14,491 bases of DNA from JBOIBN01 sp050739575 (GCA_050739575.1 JBOIBN010000058.1:1-14491), one strand, 5' to 3'; counted from the first letter of the stretch, positions 1 through 7,643 are shown. The notes: a model not told the origin generated them from the letters alone. A program made the numbers and translations.

Positions 1-121
1 GTTATGGACCTATAATCACGAGCGGCCCAACATGGGCATCGGCGGGGTGACGCCCATGCAGAAGTTGGCCATGGCGGCCTAAACCCTACTTCTGGCTGCC
101 GCTAATAATGGGGGGATTACC
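1..121 (+). mobile_element. Right end of an IS3-family insertion sequence
   Basis: This is the transposase C-terminus plus a short 3' tail. The tail at about 102-121 (ATAATGGGGGGATTACCG) resembles, from memory, the terminal sequence after OrfB in some IS3-family elements. The exact terminal inverted repeat and target duplication cannot be fixed because the left end is missing. The boundary is therefore approximate. Confidence 0.45.
2..82 (+). CDS. IS3-family transposase OrfB, C-terminal end only
   Basis: The window opens inside this gene. The 26 visible residues before the TAA at 80-82 include YNHERPNMGIGG and TPMQKL, the standard C-terminal end of the DDE integrase core (rve) domain of IS3-family OrfB transposases. 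The intact protein would catalyse cut and joining of the insertion sequence, usually as an OrfA-OrfB frameshift product. Catalytic residues, OrfA and the left IS end lie outside the window, so whether the element is intact cannot be judged. The neighbour on the right is a decayed lipoprotein gene whose stop codon is only about 40 bp away. The family call is secure from the motif; the subgroup is not assigned. Confidence 0.85.
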   Translation, partial: LWTYNHERPNMGIGGVTPMQKLAMAA

Positions 122-124
122 GGA

Positions 125-585
125 TCACCTGTCCGAAGCTGCCGTCGTTTTGTTTGGAACGCGTCGCACCGAAATGTCGATACCAGCGCAACATTTAACT
201 GCTTGAAAGTCGAGAGTTACGCCTCCTTCATAGGCTACTTCTAAATGCGATGAACTTAACCATTTCATAGACACACGTGAGACATACGTGAACTTAGAGG
301 ATTCACGTAGTAGTCATCGAACTCCAATATCTGAACCATGGATTGTGACCCGCTGGTCGGTTTCAGATATACATAAGTAAACAGGCCAGCGTTTCCAGGA
401 CCACCGTATTCCACTGTTCGGGCACTTGCGAGCCAGAGTCCATTTGGAGATTTAACGTCGGCGGCCCAAATGGTTCCGCTAGCATGGCAACCGGCTAGTG
501 ATGCGAAAATAGCAACAACCAGCAGCGGGATAGCTATACGAATCGCAGGACCGCTACTGGAGCCATGCTCCCTGGTCAGTTTCAC
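125..585 (-). pseudogene. Frameshifted small lipoprotein gene
   Basis: The gene starts at a GTG (583-585 on the minus strand) with GGAG about seven bases upstream. The first frame has a signal peptide: a positively charged N-terminus, the hydrophobic stretch IAIPLLVVAIFASLAG and then Cys33 in the lipobox LAGC. This predicts an outer- or inner-membrane lipoprotein. The body (WAADVKSPNGLWLASART, then YVYLKP) resembles a family of short uncharacterised bacterial proteins. That frame stops at 265. A second minus-strand frame from about 300 down to the stop at 125 continues the expected family C-terminus (MKWLSSSHLEVAY, LDFQAVK, GIDISVR), so the reading frame is broken near 285-305. The intact protein would be about 150 residues. 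Function is unknown. The break is either a real indel or a sequencing or assembly error. Confidence 0.65.
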
Positions 586-607
586 TATTTACTCCAGTAC
601 GCAAGCA

Positions 608-633
608 GGGGGCAGGTCTTACGTTTGATTTAC
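608..633. repeat. Half-site related to the palindromic repeat at 9730-9801
   Basis: GGGGGCAGGTCTTACG at 608-623 closely matches the left arm of the palindrome at 9730-9754 (GGGGGCAGGTCTCGCA). No matching right arm is visible here, so this looks like a solo or decayed half of a REP-like repeat. It lies in the 174-bp gap between the lipoprotein pseudogene and rmuC. I see no gene in that gap. Confidence 0.4.
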
Positions 634-759
634 AACTGCTTCCGCCCTATACCTTAATGACCGAAAGGATAAGCCCGTCGCCATCGGTGATGTCGATTGC
701 AAGGCCTACACTCAAGGTACTGGACCTCAAGGCATGCGTGCATTGTGATTGAATCGCAC

Positions 760-2217
760 TTACTCGTACTCGTTGCCGTTATTGGGTTCGGGTTCGGATG
801 TGGGCAGGAGTGCGTCGTCGTCCAGCAGCTTTTCGTCGCCGCCGCCGCTCAACGATTCGACACCGCGCAGGCGGCGCTCAATGGTCCGCGTCTTGCGTCC
901 GGCTTCGCGGATACTCTTGCCGACCGTGCTGATCTGCTTTTCGGCCTTTTCGAGGATGCCAGAGAATTTTCCGAATTCGCTCTTGACCGCGCCCAGTAAC
1001 TGCCAGACTTCGCCGGAGCGCTTTTGTATGGCCAGCGTACGAAAACCCATCTGCAGGCTATTCAAATACGCATGAAGGTTGGTTGGACCAACAACCGTCA
1101 CGCGATATTCGCGTTGCAGTGAATCGACCAGCCCTGGCCGACGCAATACTTCTGCATAGAGTCCCTCGGTCGGCAAAAACAGGATCGCGAATTCGGTGGT
1201 GTACGGTGGAGCGACGTACTTGGCGACAATACTTCTCGCCTCGTCCCGCATGCGCCGCTCCAACGCCGCAGCGGCAGCCTCGGCGGCCGCCGGATCGGCG
1301 CGTTCCTGTGCATCGAGCAGGCGCTCGTAGTCCTCGCGCGGAAACTTGGCATCTATTGGCAGCCATACCGGGGCGTCGCGATCCTGCCCGGGGAACCGGA
1401 TGGCAAATTCGACGCGTTCGTTGCTGCCGGGTCGGGTGGCGACGTTGGCTGAATACTGCTCGACCGTCAGCACGTCTTCCAGCAGCGCAGCAAGCTGCAC
1501 CTCGCCGAAGATGCCGCGGGTCTTGACGTTGGTCAGCACACGCTTGAGATCGCCGACGCCAGTGGCGAGCGTCTGCATTTCGCCCAGGCCGCGCTGCACG
1601 GCTTCAAGGCGTTCGGAAACCAGCTTGAAGGATTGGCCGAGGCGCGTCTCCAATGTCGTCTGGAGTTTTTCATCCACAGTCGCGCGCATCTTTTCAAGCT
1701 GCTTCTCGTTGTCATCCTGTATGGCCTTGAGACGCGCTTCGAGCGTCACGCGCATGTCGCCCATGCGCTTTTCGTTGTCGCCGGTGAGCTGAGCCAAGCG
1801 CTGCTCCAGCATGGTGCCGAAATTTTTCAAAGTCAGCGTGCTTTCCTCGCGCGTCTTGCGCGAGTCTTCCGCGAGGCCGCTACGCAGTTGCAGCAAGCCA
1901 CGGTCGGTGCGCTCGGTCAATTCGACGAGACGCGTGCCGAAACTTTCGAGACGTTCGCGCTGCTGCGCGCTCATGGCATCCATTTGCTGTTGCACGTGGC
2001 CGCGAAACTGGTCGAACGATTGGGCGAGTTCGCCGCGGCCGGCACGCTGCTCTTCGCGCAGCACACGTTCTATGCGGTCGTTGTCGTCCTTCAGCGCATC
2101 CAACCGTGGGCCCAGCCCGCTGTCGCCGCGACCGCGCGTGAGTAGCATGACTTGCAGCACGAGCAGCAGCACGACCGTAGCAACGAGCACTATCAAGAGT
2201 ATTTCGATAAGCGGCAT
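760..2217 (-). CDS. rmuC: DNA recombination protein RmuC
   Basis: This is a 485-residue protein of normal RmuC length and architecture. An N-terminal membrane anchor (about residues 3-27) is followed by a long coiled coil rich in Glu, Arg, Leu and Gln (about 35-230), then the conserved RmuC domain (about 230-430). That domain contains TRGIFGEVQLAALLEDVL, the PIDAKFPREDYERLLDA strand, LFLPTEGLYAEVLR and VVGPTNLHAYLNSLQMGFR. RmuC has a predicted restriction-endonuclease-like core; in E. coli it limits inversion at short inverted repeats, although its biochemistry is poorly defined. The polar tail ends about residue 485. The gene is divergent from the downstream flavoprotein gene and appears monocistronic. 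Shine-Dalgarno sequence before the ATG is weak. The family assignment is very secure. Confidence 0.95.
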   Translation of the reverse strand: MPLIEILLIVLVATVVLLLVLQVMLLTRGRGDSGLGPRLDALKDDNDRIERVLREEQRAGRGELAQSFDQFRGHVQQQMDAMSAQQRERLESFGTRLVELTERTDRGLLQLRSGLAEDSRKTREESTLTLKNFGTMLEQRLAQLTGDNEKRMGDMRVTLEARLKAIQDDNEKQLEKMRATVDEKLQTTLETRLGQSFKLVSERLEAVQRGLGEMQTLATGVGDLKRVLTNVKTRGIFGEVQLAALLEDVLTVEQYSANVATRPGSNERVEFAIRFPGQDRDAPVWLPIDAKFPREDYERLLDAQERADPAAAEAAAAALERRMRDEARSIVAKYVAPPYTTEFAILFLPTEGLYAEVLRRPGLVDSLQREYRVTVVGPTNLHAYLNSLQMGFRTLAIQKRSGEVWQLLGAVKSEFGKFSGILEKAEKQISTVGKSIREAGRKTRTIERRLRGVESLSGGGDEKLLDDDALLPTSEPEPNNGNEYE

Positions 2218-2245
2218 CGGGCAATCCGGTTGACAACCCCGGCAC

Positions 2246-2274
2246 AGTGTACCGCTTCACGCCTCGTTTTCCAG
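2246..2274 (-). promoter_or_regulatory. Candidate sigma-70 promoter for rmuC
   Basis: On the minus strand, CTGGAA (2269-2274) and TACACT (2246-2251) are separated by 17 bp, about 28 bp upstream of the rmuC ATG. The -10 is fair and the -35 is weak (three of six). This is by-eye matching only. Confidence 0.25.
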
Positions 2275-2344
2275 TCAGAGAGCCGGCGGAAGACCCTGCG
2301 AGCGCATAATAGAGAACAAAATATTGGATAAAGGAGTAACTAAA

Positions 2345-3529
2345 ATGGAACATCGTTACGATTACCTGATCGTTGGCGGCGGGATGACGGCGCACGCTGC
2401 CGCCAAGGGTATTCGCGAACGCGACGCGGACGCGAGCATCGAGATCGTGGGCGCCGAACGCGTGCCGCCCTATCAGCGCCCACCGCTCACGAAGGCGCTG
2501 TGGAGCGGCAAGAAACAGGAAGCCGACATTCACCTCGGCACCGCGAAGAGCGGCGCCGAACTGCACCTTGACCGGCGTGTCGAGGCGCTCGATCGCGGCG
2601 CGAAATCCGTTCGCGACGACCATGGCGACGTTTACCATTACCGCCGTCTGCTGCTCGCGACCGGCGCCACGCCGAGGCGGCTGTCGTTCGACGGCGAGCG
2701 CGTCATCAACTACCGCACGCTGGACGACTACCATGCACTGCGACGCTACGCCGTCGCCGATGCACACATCGCGGTCGTCGGAGGCGGTTTCATCGGCAGC
2801 GAGATTGCAGCTTCGCTGGCGAGCAACGGTTGCAAGGTGACGATGCTGTTTCCCGAACCGAGCCTCGGCGCCACGCGTTATCCGAAGGGCCTGAGCGACT
2901 TTCTCAATGAATACTATCGCGACAAGGGTGTGGAACTCCGCACCGGCGTGACGGTGAGCGCGGGGAAAAGCAAGAAGGACGGCGTTGAATTCACGCTATC
3001 GGACGGAAAAACACTGCATGCCGATGCGGTGGTGGCGGGTCTCGGCGTAACGCCCAATGTCGAACTTGCCGAAAAGGCCGGGCTCGCGACAGACAACGGC
3101 ATCGTCGTGGATGCAAATCTGCGCACGAGCGATCCCGACATCTGGGCCGCCGGCGATGTCGCCAACTTTTCCAATCCGTCACTCGGACGACGCCTGCGCG
3201 TCGAGCACGAGGACGCGGCACTCGGCATGGGCGGTCACGCCGGGCGGGCGATGACCGGCGACGGCACGCCTTATGACACGTTACCGTTCTTTTATTCGGA
3301 TCTCTTCGATCTCGGGTACGAGGCGGTCGGACTGCTCGATACCCGCCTGGAGATATTCGAAGATTGGCACCGACCGAATCGCGAAGGCGTGATCTATTAT
3401 CTCGACGGCGGACGCGTGCGCGGCGTTCTACTTTGGAACGTGTGGGACCAAGTGCCTGTCGCGCGCAAACTCATCGCACAGCCGGGTCCGATCGACGCCG
3501 AATCGTTGCGCGGCCGCATTCCGGGATAA
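2345..3529 (+). CDS. AIF-like FAD/NAD(P)-dependent oxidoreductase
   Basis: This is a 394-residue flavoprotein with two dinucleotide-binding domains. The FAD Rossmann motif YLIVGGGMTA is at the N-terminus, the NAD(P) motif VVGGGFIGSE at about 145-155, and the second FAD contact IWAAGDVANF near 265-275. Members of this fold pass electrons from NAD(P)H to an acceptor such as a ferredoxin, rubredoxin or quinone. The C-terminal domain (about 300-394) carries SDLFDLGYEAVG, GVIYYLDGGRVRGV and LLWNVWDQVPVARKLI. These match the C-terminal domain of animal AIF proteins better than ordinary ferredoxin reductases. No ferredoxin or oxygenase gene is adjacent, so the partner is unknown. I chose the ATG at 2345 because AAGGAG (2331-2336) sits eight bases ahead of it; an in-frame TTG at 2324 lacks such a site. 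Confidence 0.85.
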   Translation: MEHRYDYLIVGGGMTAHAAAKGIRERDADASIEIVGAERVPPYQRPPLTKALWSGKKQEADIHLGTAKSGAELHLDRRVEALDRGAKSVRDDHGDVYHYRRLLLATGATPRRLSFDGERVINYRTLDDYHALRRYAVADAHIAVVGGGFIGSEIAASLASNGCKVTMLFPEPSLGATRYPKGLSDFLNEYYRDKGVELRTGVTVSAGKSKKDGVEFTLSDGKTLHADAVVAGLGVTPNVELAEKAGLATDNGIVVDANLRTSDPDIWAAGDVANFSNPSLGRRLRVEHEDAALGMGGHAGRAMTGDGTPYDTLPFFYSDLFDLGYEAVGLLDTRLEIFEDWHRPNREGVIYYLDGGRVRGVLLWNVWDQVPVARKLIAQPGPIDAESLRGRIPG

Positions 3530-3716
3530 GGAAGCTCTAAGGAACCTTTGATTTATTCTAGAGATGCCGTGTGGTGCATGGATGCACCACCGCGAATCGA
3601 GCACGCAAGTGCTTGATTCGGCGTAAGACAAGTCCGGACATGTGCCCGACTCGTCGTCTCTGATCAATTCACGGACGAATTGATCAGAGTTTCCCTAACT
3701 TACTCAGAGCTTCCTT
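3528..3716. repeat. MITE-like element with terminal inverted repeats and internal hairpins
   Basis: This 189-bp element occupies the whole convergent gap between the flavoprotein gene and uppP. The ends are inverted copies of AAGGAAGCTCT (3528-3538 and, reversed, 3706-3716). A second inverted pair just inside is imperfect (GGAACCTTTGATTTATTC at 3541-3558 against the complement of about 3665-3694). Internal hairpins are GTGGTGCAT-GG-ATGCACCAC (3571-3590, perfect), CGAATCGAGCAC-GCAA-GTGCTTGATTCG (3593-3620, one G·T), an imperfect one at about 3630-3651, and a perfect 13-bp stem at 3658-3689 with loop ACGGAC. The left end reuses the TAA stop of the upstream gene. No coding potential is seen. It may also terminate transcription from both sides. 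Confidence 0.7.
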
Positions 3717-3719
3717 AAT

Positions 3720-4586
3720 TCAAGCGCCGACGGCTAGAATCACCAGTACGGCGATGCCGAGGAGGATGCGGTAGATCGCAAACGGTATAAAGTTGTGGGT
3801 GCGGATGTAGTTGAGCAGCCATTTCACGGCGATGAAGGCGACGATCATCGAGACCACGAAGCCGATTCCGAGTGCGCCCCAGTTCTGGTGCACCGCAGCC
3901 CCTGATTCGTGCACCTTGTAAAATTCATAGCCGGTCGCCGCATACATGGTCGGTATGCCGACCAGAAACGCGAACTCGGTTGCCGCAGAACGATCGTGGG
4001 TGCCGAACAGCATCGCGGCAAAGATGGTCGCGGCCGAGCGTGAGGTGCCGGGAAAGATACCGGCGATCATCTGCGCAATGCCGACCAGGATCGCAACAGT
4101 CCAGGTGATCTTCGTGGGATCGTATCCCGGCGTCACGTACCGCACTTCCTCGCCATCCATAATCATAATCGAGTGGGCCTCTTTCGCGCGTTTTGCACGC
4201 CACTCCGAGATCCGCTCGGCGATAATCATCCACACGCCGCCGATAATGAGCGCCCAGGCAATCGGTTTCAAGTTGGTCGGCAATTGAAAGCCGGCGCTCA
4301 CGGCGACAAAGCCAATCCCGGCCGTGATCAGGAAGGCCACGATCAGCTTGGCAAGATAAACGAGATTGGCCCGATCGCCCCACTGGGTCAGCAGCGCCCA
4401 GATGCGCCGCCAGTACACCAGCGTAATGGCAAGGATGGCGCCGGCCTGGATGCCGACGGTGAACAGATCCGAACGCGCCCCCAACCAGTGTTCGGCAATC
4501 AGCAGGTGCCCGGTCGAGGAGATCGGCAGGAACTCAGTGATACCCTCGATGAGGCCGAGCACGATGACGTTGATCAGATCGTGCAT
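3720..4586 (-). CDS. uppP: Undecaprenyl-diphosphatase
   Basis: This 288-residue polytopic membrane protein is of the BacA/UppP family. It dephosphorylates undecaprenyl diphosphate in the cytoplasmic membrane, recycling the lipid carrier for peptidoglycan and other envelope polymers; overexpression is known to give bacitracin resistance. Both signature motifs are present. EGITEFLPISSTGH spans residues 14-27, with the catalytic glutamates and Ser/His. PGTSRSA spans 179-185, with the essential Arg183. A long charged cytoplasmic loop lies at about 128-160, where the family tolerates variation. The start matches the family N-terminus, but the ATG is preceded directly by seven C residues and no Shine-Dalgarno sequence is visible. 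It is probably expressed separately from ppiC, 115 bp upstream on the same strand. Confidence 0.96.
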   Translation of the reverse strand: MHDLINVIVLGLIEGITEFLPISSTGHLLIAEHWLGARSDLFTVGIQAGAILAITLVYWRRIWALLTQWGDRANLVYLAKLIVAFLITAGIGFVAVSAGFQLPTNLKPIAWALIIGGVWMIIAERISEWRAKRAKEAHSIMIMDGEEVRYVTPGYDPTKITWTVAILVGIAQMIAGIFPGTSRSAATIFAAMLFGTHDRSAATEFAFLVGIPTMYAATGYEFYKVHESGAAVHQNWGALGIGFVVSMIVAFIAVKWLLNYIRTHNFIPFAIYRILLGIAVLVILAVGA

Positions 4587-4701
4587 GGGGGGGCGGTCCG
4601 CAAAAGGTGCGCTAGTTTACCTCTTCACGATCAAAAATGGTGCCGCCCAAGGCTTTCCGGGTCCGCCGCACGGCTCGCGGGGAACGTCTAAAAAGTGGCG
4701 G

Positions 4702-4983
4702 TCAATCGGTGCGCCGGGTGACCTTGACCAGGTGGTAGCCGAACTGCGTCTTGACCGGACCTTGGACTTCGCCTACGGGGGCGCTGAATACCACCTGGTC
4801 GAACTCCCTCACCATCTGGCCGGGACCGAATTCGCCCAGATCGCCGCCTTTCTTGCCCGAAGGACATTGAGAGTGCGTTTTCGCCAAGGCGGCAAAGTCG
4901 GCCCCTTCCTCGATCTCGGTCTTCAATCCCGCGCAGGTTTCCCGGTCGGAAACAAGAATGTGGCTGGCGCGTGCCCTCGGCAT
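4702..4983 (-). CDS. ppiC: Parvulin-type peptidyl-prolyl cis-trans isomerase
   Basis: This 93-residue single-domain parvulin lacks any signal peptide or membrane anchor, so a cytoplasmic PpiC-like rotamase is expected. It would speed isomerisation of X-Pro peptide bonds during folding. Visible family features in order are ASHILV with His8, the DFAALAKTHSQCPS segment with Cys40, GGDLGEFGPGQMVREFD, the hydrophobic FSAPVGEVQGPVKTQFG and the terminal GYHLVKV with His84. Length and motif order match E. coli PpiC (93 residues). AGGAG lies eight bases ahead of the ATG, supporting this start. It lies between uppP and an MFS gene on the same strand but with clear gaps, so co-transcription is uncertain. 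Confidence 0.93.
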   Translation of the reverse strand: MPRARASHILVSDRETCAGLKTEIEEGADFAALAKTHSQCPSGKKGGDLGEFGPGQMVREFDQVVFSAPVGEVQGPVKTQFGYHLVKVTRRTD

Positions 4984-5078
4984 AATCGACTCTCCTGCTT
5001 GATGAAAAAATGCCGCAGACTGTGGCGGCGCGAGCGATCATGATACCGGCTCCGGCCGATATCGCGACGATGCGCTAC

Positions 5079-5107
5079 TTAAACCAACGGCAGAAACGCC
5101 GCTGCCG
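5079..5107 (-). terminator. Possible terminator after the MFS gene
   Basis: On the minus strand, nine bases past the MFS stop, a 6-bp stem CGGCAG/CTGCCG (5088-5107) encloses an 8-base loop and is followed by TTGGTTTAA. The stem is short and the T run interrupted, so this is weak. Confidence 0.3.
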
Positions 5108-5115
5108 GCCGCATG

Positions 5116-6399
5116 CTATTGCGGCGCCGGCCGTACCACGCCGATGCTGCGCAACGACGGGCTGCCGAGGCAGGCCAGCGCAATCGCAGTCAGCATGAAG
5201 CCGGCGCAAACGAATAGGGTCGGCAGCGAAATCACCTTGAGAAGGCCGCCCGCCGCCGCCGCCGACAACGGCCCCAGACCCAGGAAAGTAAACAGCAATA
5301 TGCTCATGGTGCGTCCCATCATCTCCTGAGGCACCCGCTGCTGTATCCACGTCACAATCGCGATCTGCGCGATACCGCCGAGCACACCGACACAGGCCAG
5401 CAACACCGCACCGGTGAGCGTCACATGAATCAGTGCCAGCGCGGCGAGCGTCAGTCCGACAATGGCGTCTATGCACAGCACCATGAGGCCGAGCCGGCCG
5501 CGCACGAGACGCGCGCCGTAACCGGACAGGAAGCTGCCGACGAGGACGCCGCCGCCGTTCGCGGTCATCAGTATTCCCAGTGAAGCCGCACCCATATTAA
5601 GGCGCGTATCCGCCAGCACCGGCAAGCCGACCTGGATCGGGCCGCCCACAAGCACCGACACGAGCCCGGCGTAGAGGATGAAGGCGCGCAGCGGCAGATC
5701 CGCCCAAACGGCGCGTATCCCAGCCGCCACGTCCGCCAGCACTCCGCCGGTCGGTTTCGGCGGATGAAAATCGCTGTGGACGCGGACCATCGCCAGGGAC
5801 GCGAGCGAGAACAGGAAACTCACCGCATCGATAGTGAAGGCAAGCCCCATGCCGCCCGCATCGACGAGCGTCCGGTGATGTCCGCCGACGGCGCCGACGC
5901 TGATGACGAGACCGGCCAGCGCCGGACCGACGAACAGCGTGAGCTGACGCATGCCCATGAACAGTGCATTCGCGCTTCGCAGTTGTTCGCGCTTCACCAG
6001 TTGCGGCAGGATCGCAGAACCCGCCGGATAGGCGAACGCCGTGGACAAACCGATCCCCAGCGCAAGCAGGTAGATCATCCACATCCGAATCGCGCCGGTC
6101 AACACCAGCGCGGCCAGAATGGCGATGAACACGGTATTGAACGCACGCGCAGCCAACAGCACCCGCCGCGGCGACATCCGGTCCACCACCGCGCCGCCGA
6201 TCAACATGAAAACGGCGCGCGGCAATGCCATCACGGCCAGCACGACGCCGAGCGCCGCGGGATTTCCCGTCAGCTTCAACACCAGCCACGGCAGCGCCAC
6301 CAGAGTGAACTGGTCGCCGAGCGCGGAAACCGAGCTGCCTCCGAACAGCAGGCTGAAATCCCGGTTGGCGAAGAGCGATGAGCGTGCTTTGTCCTGCAT
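5116..6399 (-). CDS. MFS transporter (EntS/MFS_3-like)
   Basis: This is a 427-residue hydrophobic protein with roughly 12 predicted membrane helices. The N-terminus (FSLLFGGSSVSALGDQFTLVALPW) and the VVDRMSPRRVLL loop after helix 2 are typical of the MFS_3 branch that includes the enterobactin exporter EntS and macrolide-efflux-type proteins. These export small molecules using the proton gradient. Further family-like segments are the proline- and glycine-rich FAYPAGSAILPQLV and LRSANALFMGMRQLTLFVGP around helices 4-5. The substrate cannot be told from sequence, and no siderophore or antibiotic genes are adjacent. The ATG has a purine-rich AAGAAAG just ahead. It is divergent from the epimerase gene, with a repeat in the shared upstream region. 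Confidence 0.85.
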   Translation of the reverse strand: MQDKARSSLFANRDFSLLFGGSSVSALGDQFTLVALPWLVLKLTGNPAALGVVLAVMALPRAVFMLIGGAVVDRMSPRRVLLAARAFNTVFIAILAALVLTGAIRMWMIYLLALGIGLSTAFAYPAGSAILPQLVKREQLRSANALFMGMRQLTLFVGPALAGLVISVGAVGGHHRTLVDAGGMGLAFTIDAVSFLFSLASLAMVRVHSDFHPPKPTGGVLADVAAGIRAVWADLPLRAFILYAGLVSVLVGGPIQVGLPVLADTRLNMGAASLGILMTANGGGVLVGSFLSGYGARLVRGRLGLMVLCIDAIVGLTLAALALIHVTLTGAVLLACVGVLGGIAQIAIVTWIQQRVPQEMMGRTMSILLFTFLGLGPLSAAAAGGLLKVISLPTLFVCAGFMLTAIALACLGSPSLRSIGVVRPAPQ

Positions 6400-6428
6400 C
6401 TTTCTTACATTCCATCCGAAGTAGTTAT

Positions 6429-6531
6429 CCCCTCTTCCCGCGCGGGAGAGGGTCAGGGTGAGGGGGAATCAAGCAGCGCCGCTTCGCGGCGCAACCCCTC
6501 ATCCCCACCTTCTCCGCAAGGGGAGAAGGAG
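6429..6531. repeat. 103-bp cloverleaf-like intergenic repeat, copy A
   Basis: This copy matches positions 12768-12870 in both length (103 bp) and structure. Hairpin 1 is CCCTCTTCCC/GGGAGAGGG. An outer stem GGGTGAGGGG (from 6456) pairs with CCCCTCATCCC, with one bulge. Inside it is the perfect hairpin GCGCCGC-TTC-GCGGCGC (6476-6492). Hairpin 3 is CCTTCTCC-GCAA-GGAGAAGG at the right end. It lies in the divergent region between the MFS and epimerase genes. Similar sequences are, from memory, common in gammaproteobacterial intergenic regions. A few small hairpins lie between it and the epimerase gene (6547-6561, 6563-6589, 6596-6614); no gene is seen there. Confidence 0.85.
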
Positions 6532-6565
6532 TAAAAACGCAATAGGCCGCCTCAAAGGCGGGAGT

Positions 6566-6594
6566 CTTACTGATCCCATAGAGAAGACTATAAA
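6566..6594 (+). promoter_or_regulatory. Candidate promoter for the epimerase gene
   Basis: CTTACT (6566-6571) and TATAAA (6589-6594) have 17-bp spacing. The -10 is good and the -35 weak. It would give a leader of about 85 bases. A second -10-like TATTAT at 6663-6668 has no -35 at the right distance. Confidence 0.25.
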
Positions 6595-6686
6595 TCAGGG
6601 ATTCCTTTGCCCTGAGACAGACGCCGAAGAGGCATTTCCCCAGCGCGAAAACGCAGGCGCGATATTATGCGCTAACATCCAATGTT

Positions 6687-7622
6687 GTGAAAACCATGCA
6701 GGGAACCGCGCCTTCCGGACAGCAGTGGACGATCCGTTACGACGGGAGATCGGGCGCCGCCCGCGCCACCGTGGTCGAAGTCGGCGGCGGATTGCGCGAA
6801 TACGAACTGGACGGCATCGCCGTCCTCGATCCCTTCCCGCTCGATGCAATCTGCGACGGCGCCCACAACATGCCGCTCGTGCCGTGGCCGAACCGCATCC
6901 GCGACGGCCGCTATTCCTTCGACGGCAACGATTACCAACTGACGCTCACCGAACCCAAGTTGCATAACGCCATCCACGGCTTTCTGCGCTGGCGCAACTG
7001 GACACTGCGCGAGCACGATGCAAACCGCATCGTCGTCGGCTCGGTGCTGCACCCGCAGCCGGGCTATCCGTTCACCCTGGATATCGCCGTCGCCTACTCG
7101 CTCGACGAAGACAGCCTCACCACACGCATCACCGCGACCAATCTCGGCGACCGGACCTGCCCCTATGGCTGCGGCCAGCATCCGTATCTTCGCTGCGGCA
7201 CGGAAAAAATCGATCCGCTCAGTCTCGAACTCGACGCGGAGGAATGGCTGCCGACCGATGATCGAAAGATTCCCACCGGCACTGAAACCGTGGCAGGCTC
7301 GCCCTACGACTTTCGCAGCGGACGCGTCATCGGCACGCAGAAGATTGACTACGCCTTCACCAAACTTGCACGCGATGCGAACGGCAGAGCCTGGGCGCGC
7401 CTCATTTCTCCCGAAGGTCGGCGGGTAAGTTTTTGGGCGGACGAGTACTTTCGCTATCTCGAAATCTACACCGGCGACACCCTCGCCCCGGCGCGACGGC
7501 GGCTCGGACTCGCGGTCGAACCCATGACCTGCGCGCCGAACGGCTTTGCAACCGGCGAAGGCGTGATCCGTCTTGAACCGGGCGAATCCGTCACCGCCAG
7601 TTGGGGCATCGTCGTCGGCTGA
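6687..7622 (+). CDS. Aldose 1-epimerase family protein (mutarotase-like)
   Basis: This protein of 311 residues belongs to the GalM-like beta-sandwich family, which interconverts the alpha and beta anomers of aldoses in the cytoplasm. Visible active-site features are the substrate-binding arginine in PWPNRI (Arg70), the first histidine in NAIHGFLRWRNW (His97), the second in GCGQHPYLR (His165, candidate acid) and the glutamate in AVEPMTCAPNGF (Glu278, candidate base). The length is slightly below that of E. coli GalM (346). No other sugar-catabolism gene is adjacent, so the substrate is unknown. GTG at 6687 and ATG at 6696 are both possible starts; neither has a clear Shine-Dalgarno sequence, and the true start could shift by three codons. 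The family is secure, but the gene name galM is not assigned because relatives act on different sugars. Confidence 0.85.
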   Translation: MKTMQGTAPSGQQWTIRYDGRSGAARATVVEVGGGLREYELDGIAVLDPFPLDAICDGAHNMPLVPWPNRIRDGRYSFDGNDYQLTLTEPKLHNAIHGFLRWRNWTLREHDANRIVVGSVLHPQPGYPFTLDIAVAYSLDEDSLTTRITATNLGDRTCPYGCGQHPYLRCGTEKIDPLSLELDAEEWLPTDDRKIPTGTETVAGSPYDFRSGRVIGTQKIDYAFTKLARDANGRAWARLISPEGRRVSFWADEYFRYLEIYTGDTLAPARRRLGLAVEPMTCAPNGFATGEGVIRLEPGESVTASWGIVVG

Positions 7623-7643
7623 AACCGGGGGTCGGCATTACGA

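Noticed and set aside
1083..2233. Several long plus-strand open frames opposite rmuC
   Set aside because: They are antisense shadows of a high-GC gene; their translations are Arg/Ser/Pro-rich with no domain, while the minus strand gives a full RmuC.
3658..3689. Simple intrinsic terminator for uppP or the flavoprotein gene
   Set aside because: The stem is strong but lacks a T run on either side and is part of a larger element with inverted ends; termination remains possible but is not annotated separately.
6429..6531. CRISPR-like repeat
   Set aside because: Only two copies exist, 6 kb apart, with no regular spacers; the structure is a multi-hairpin intergenic repeat.
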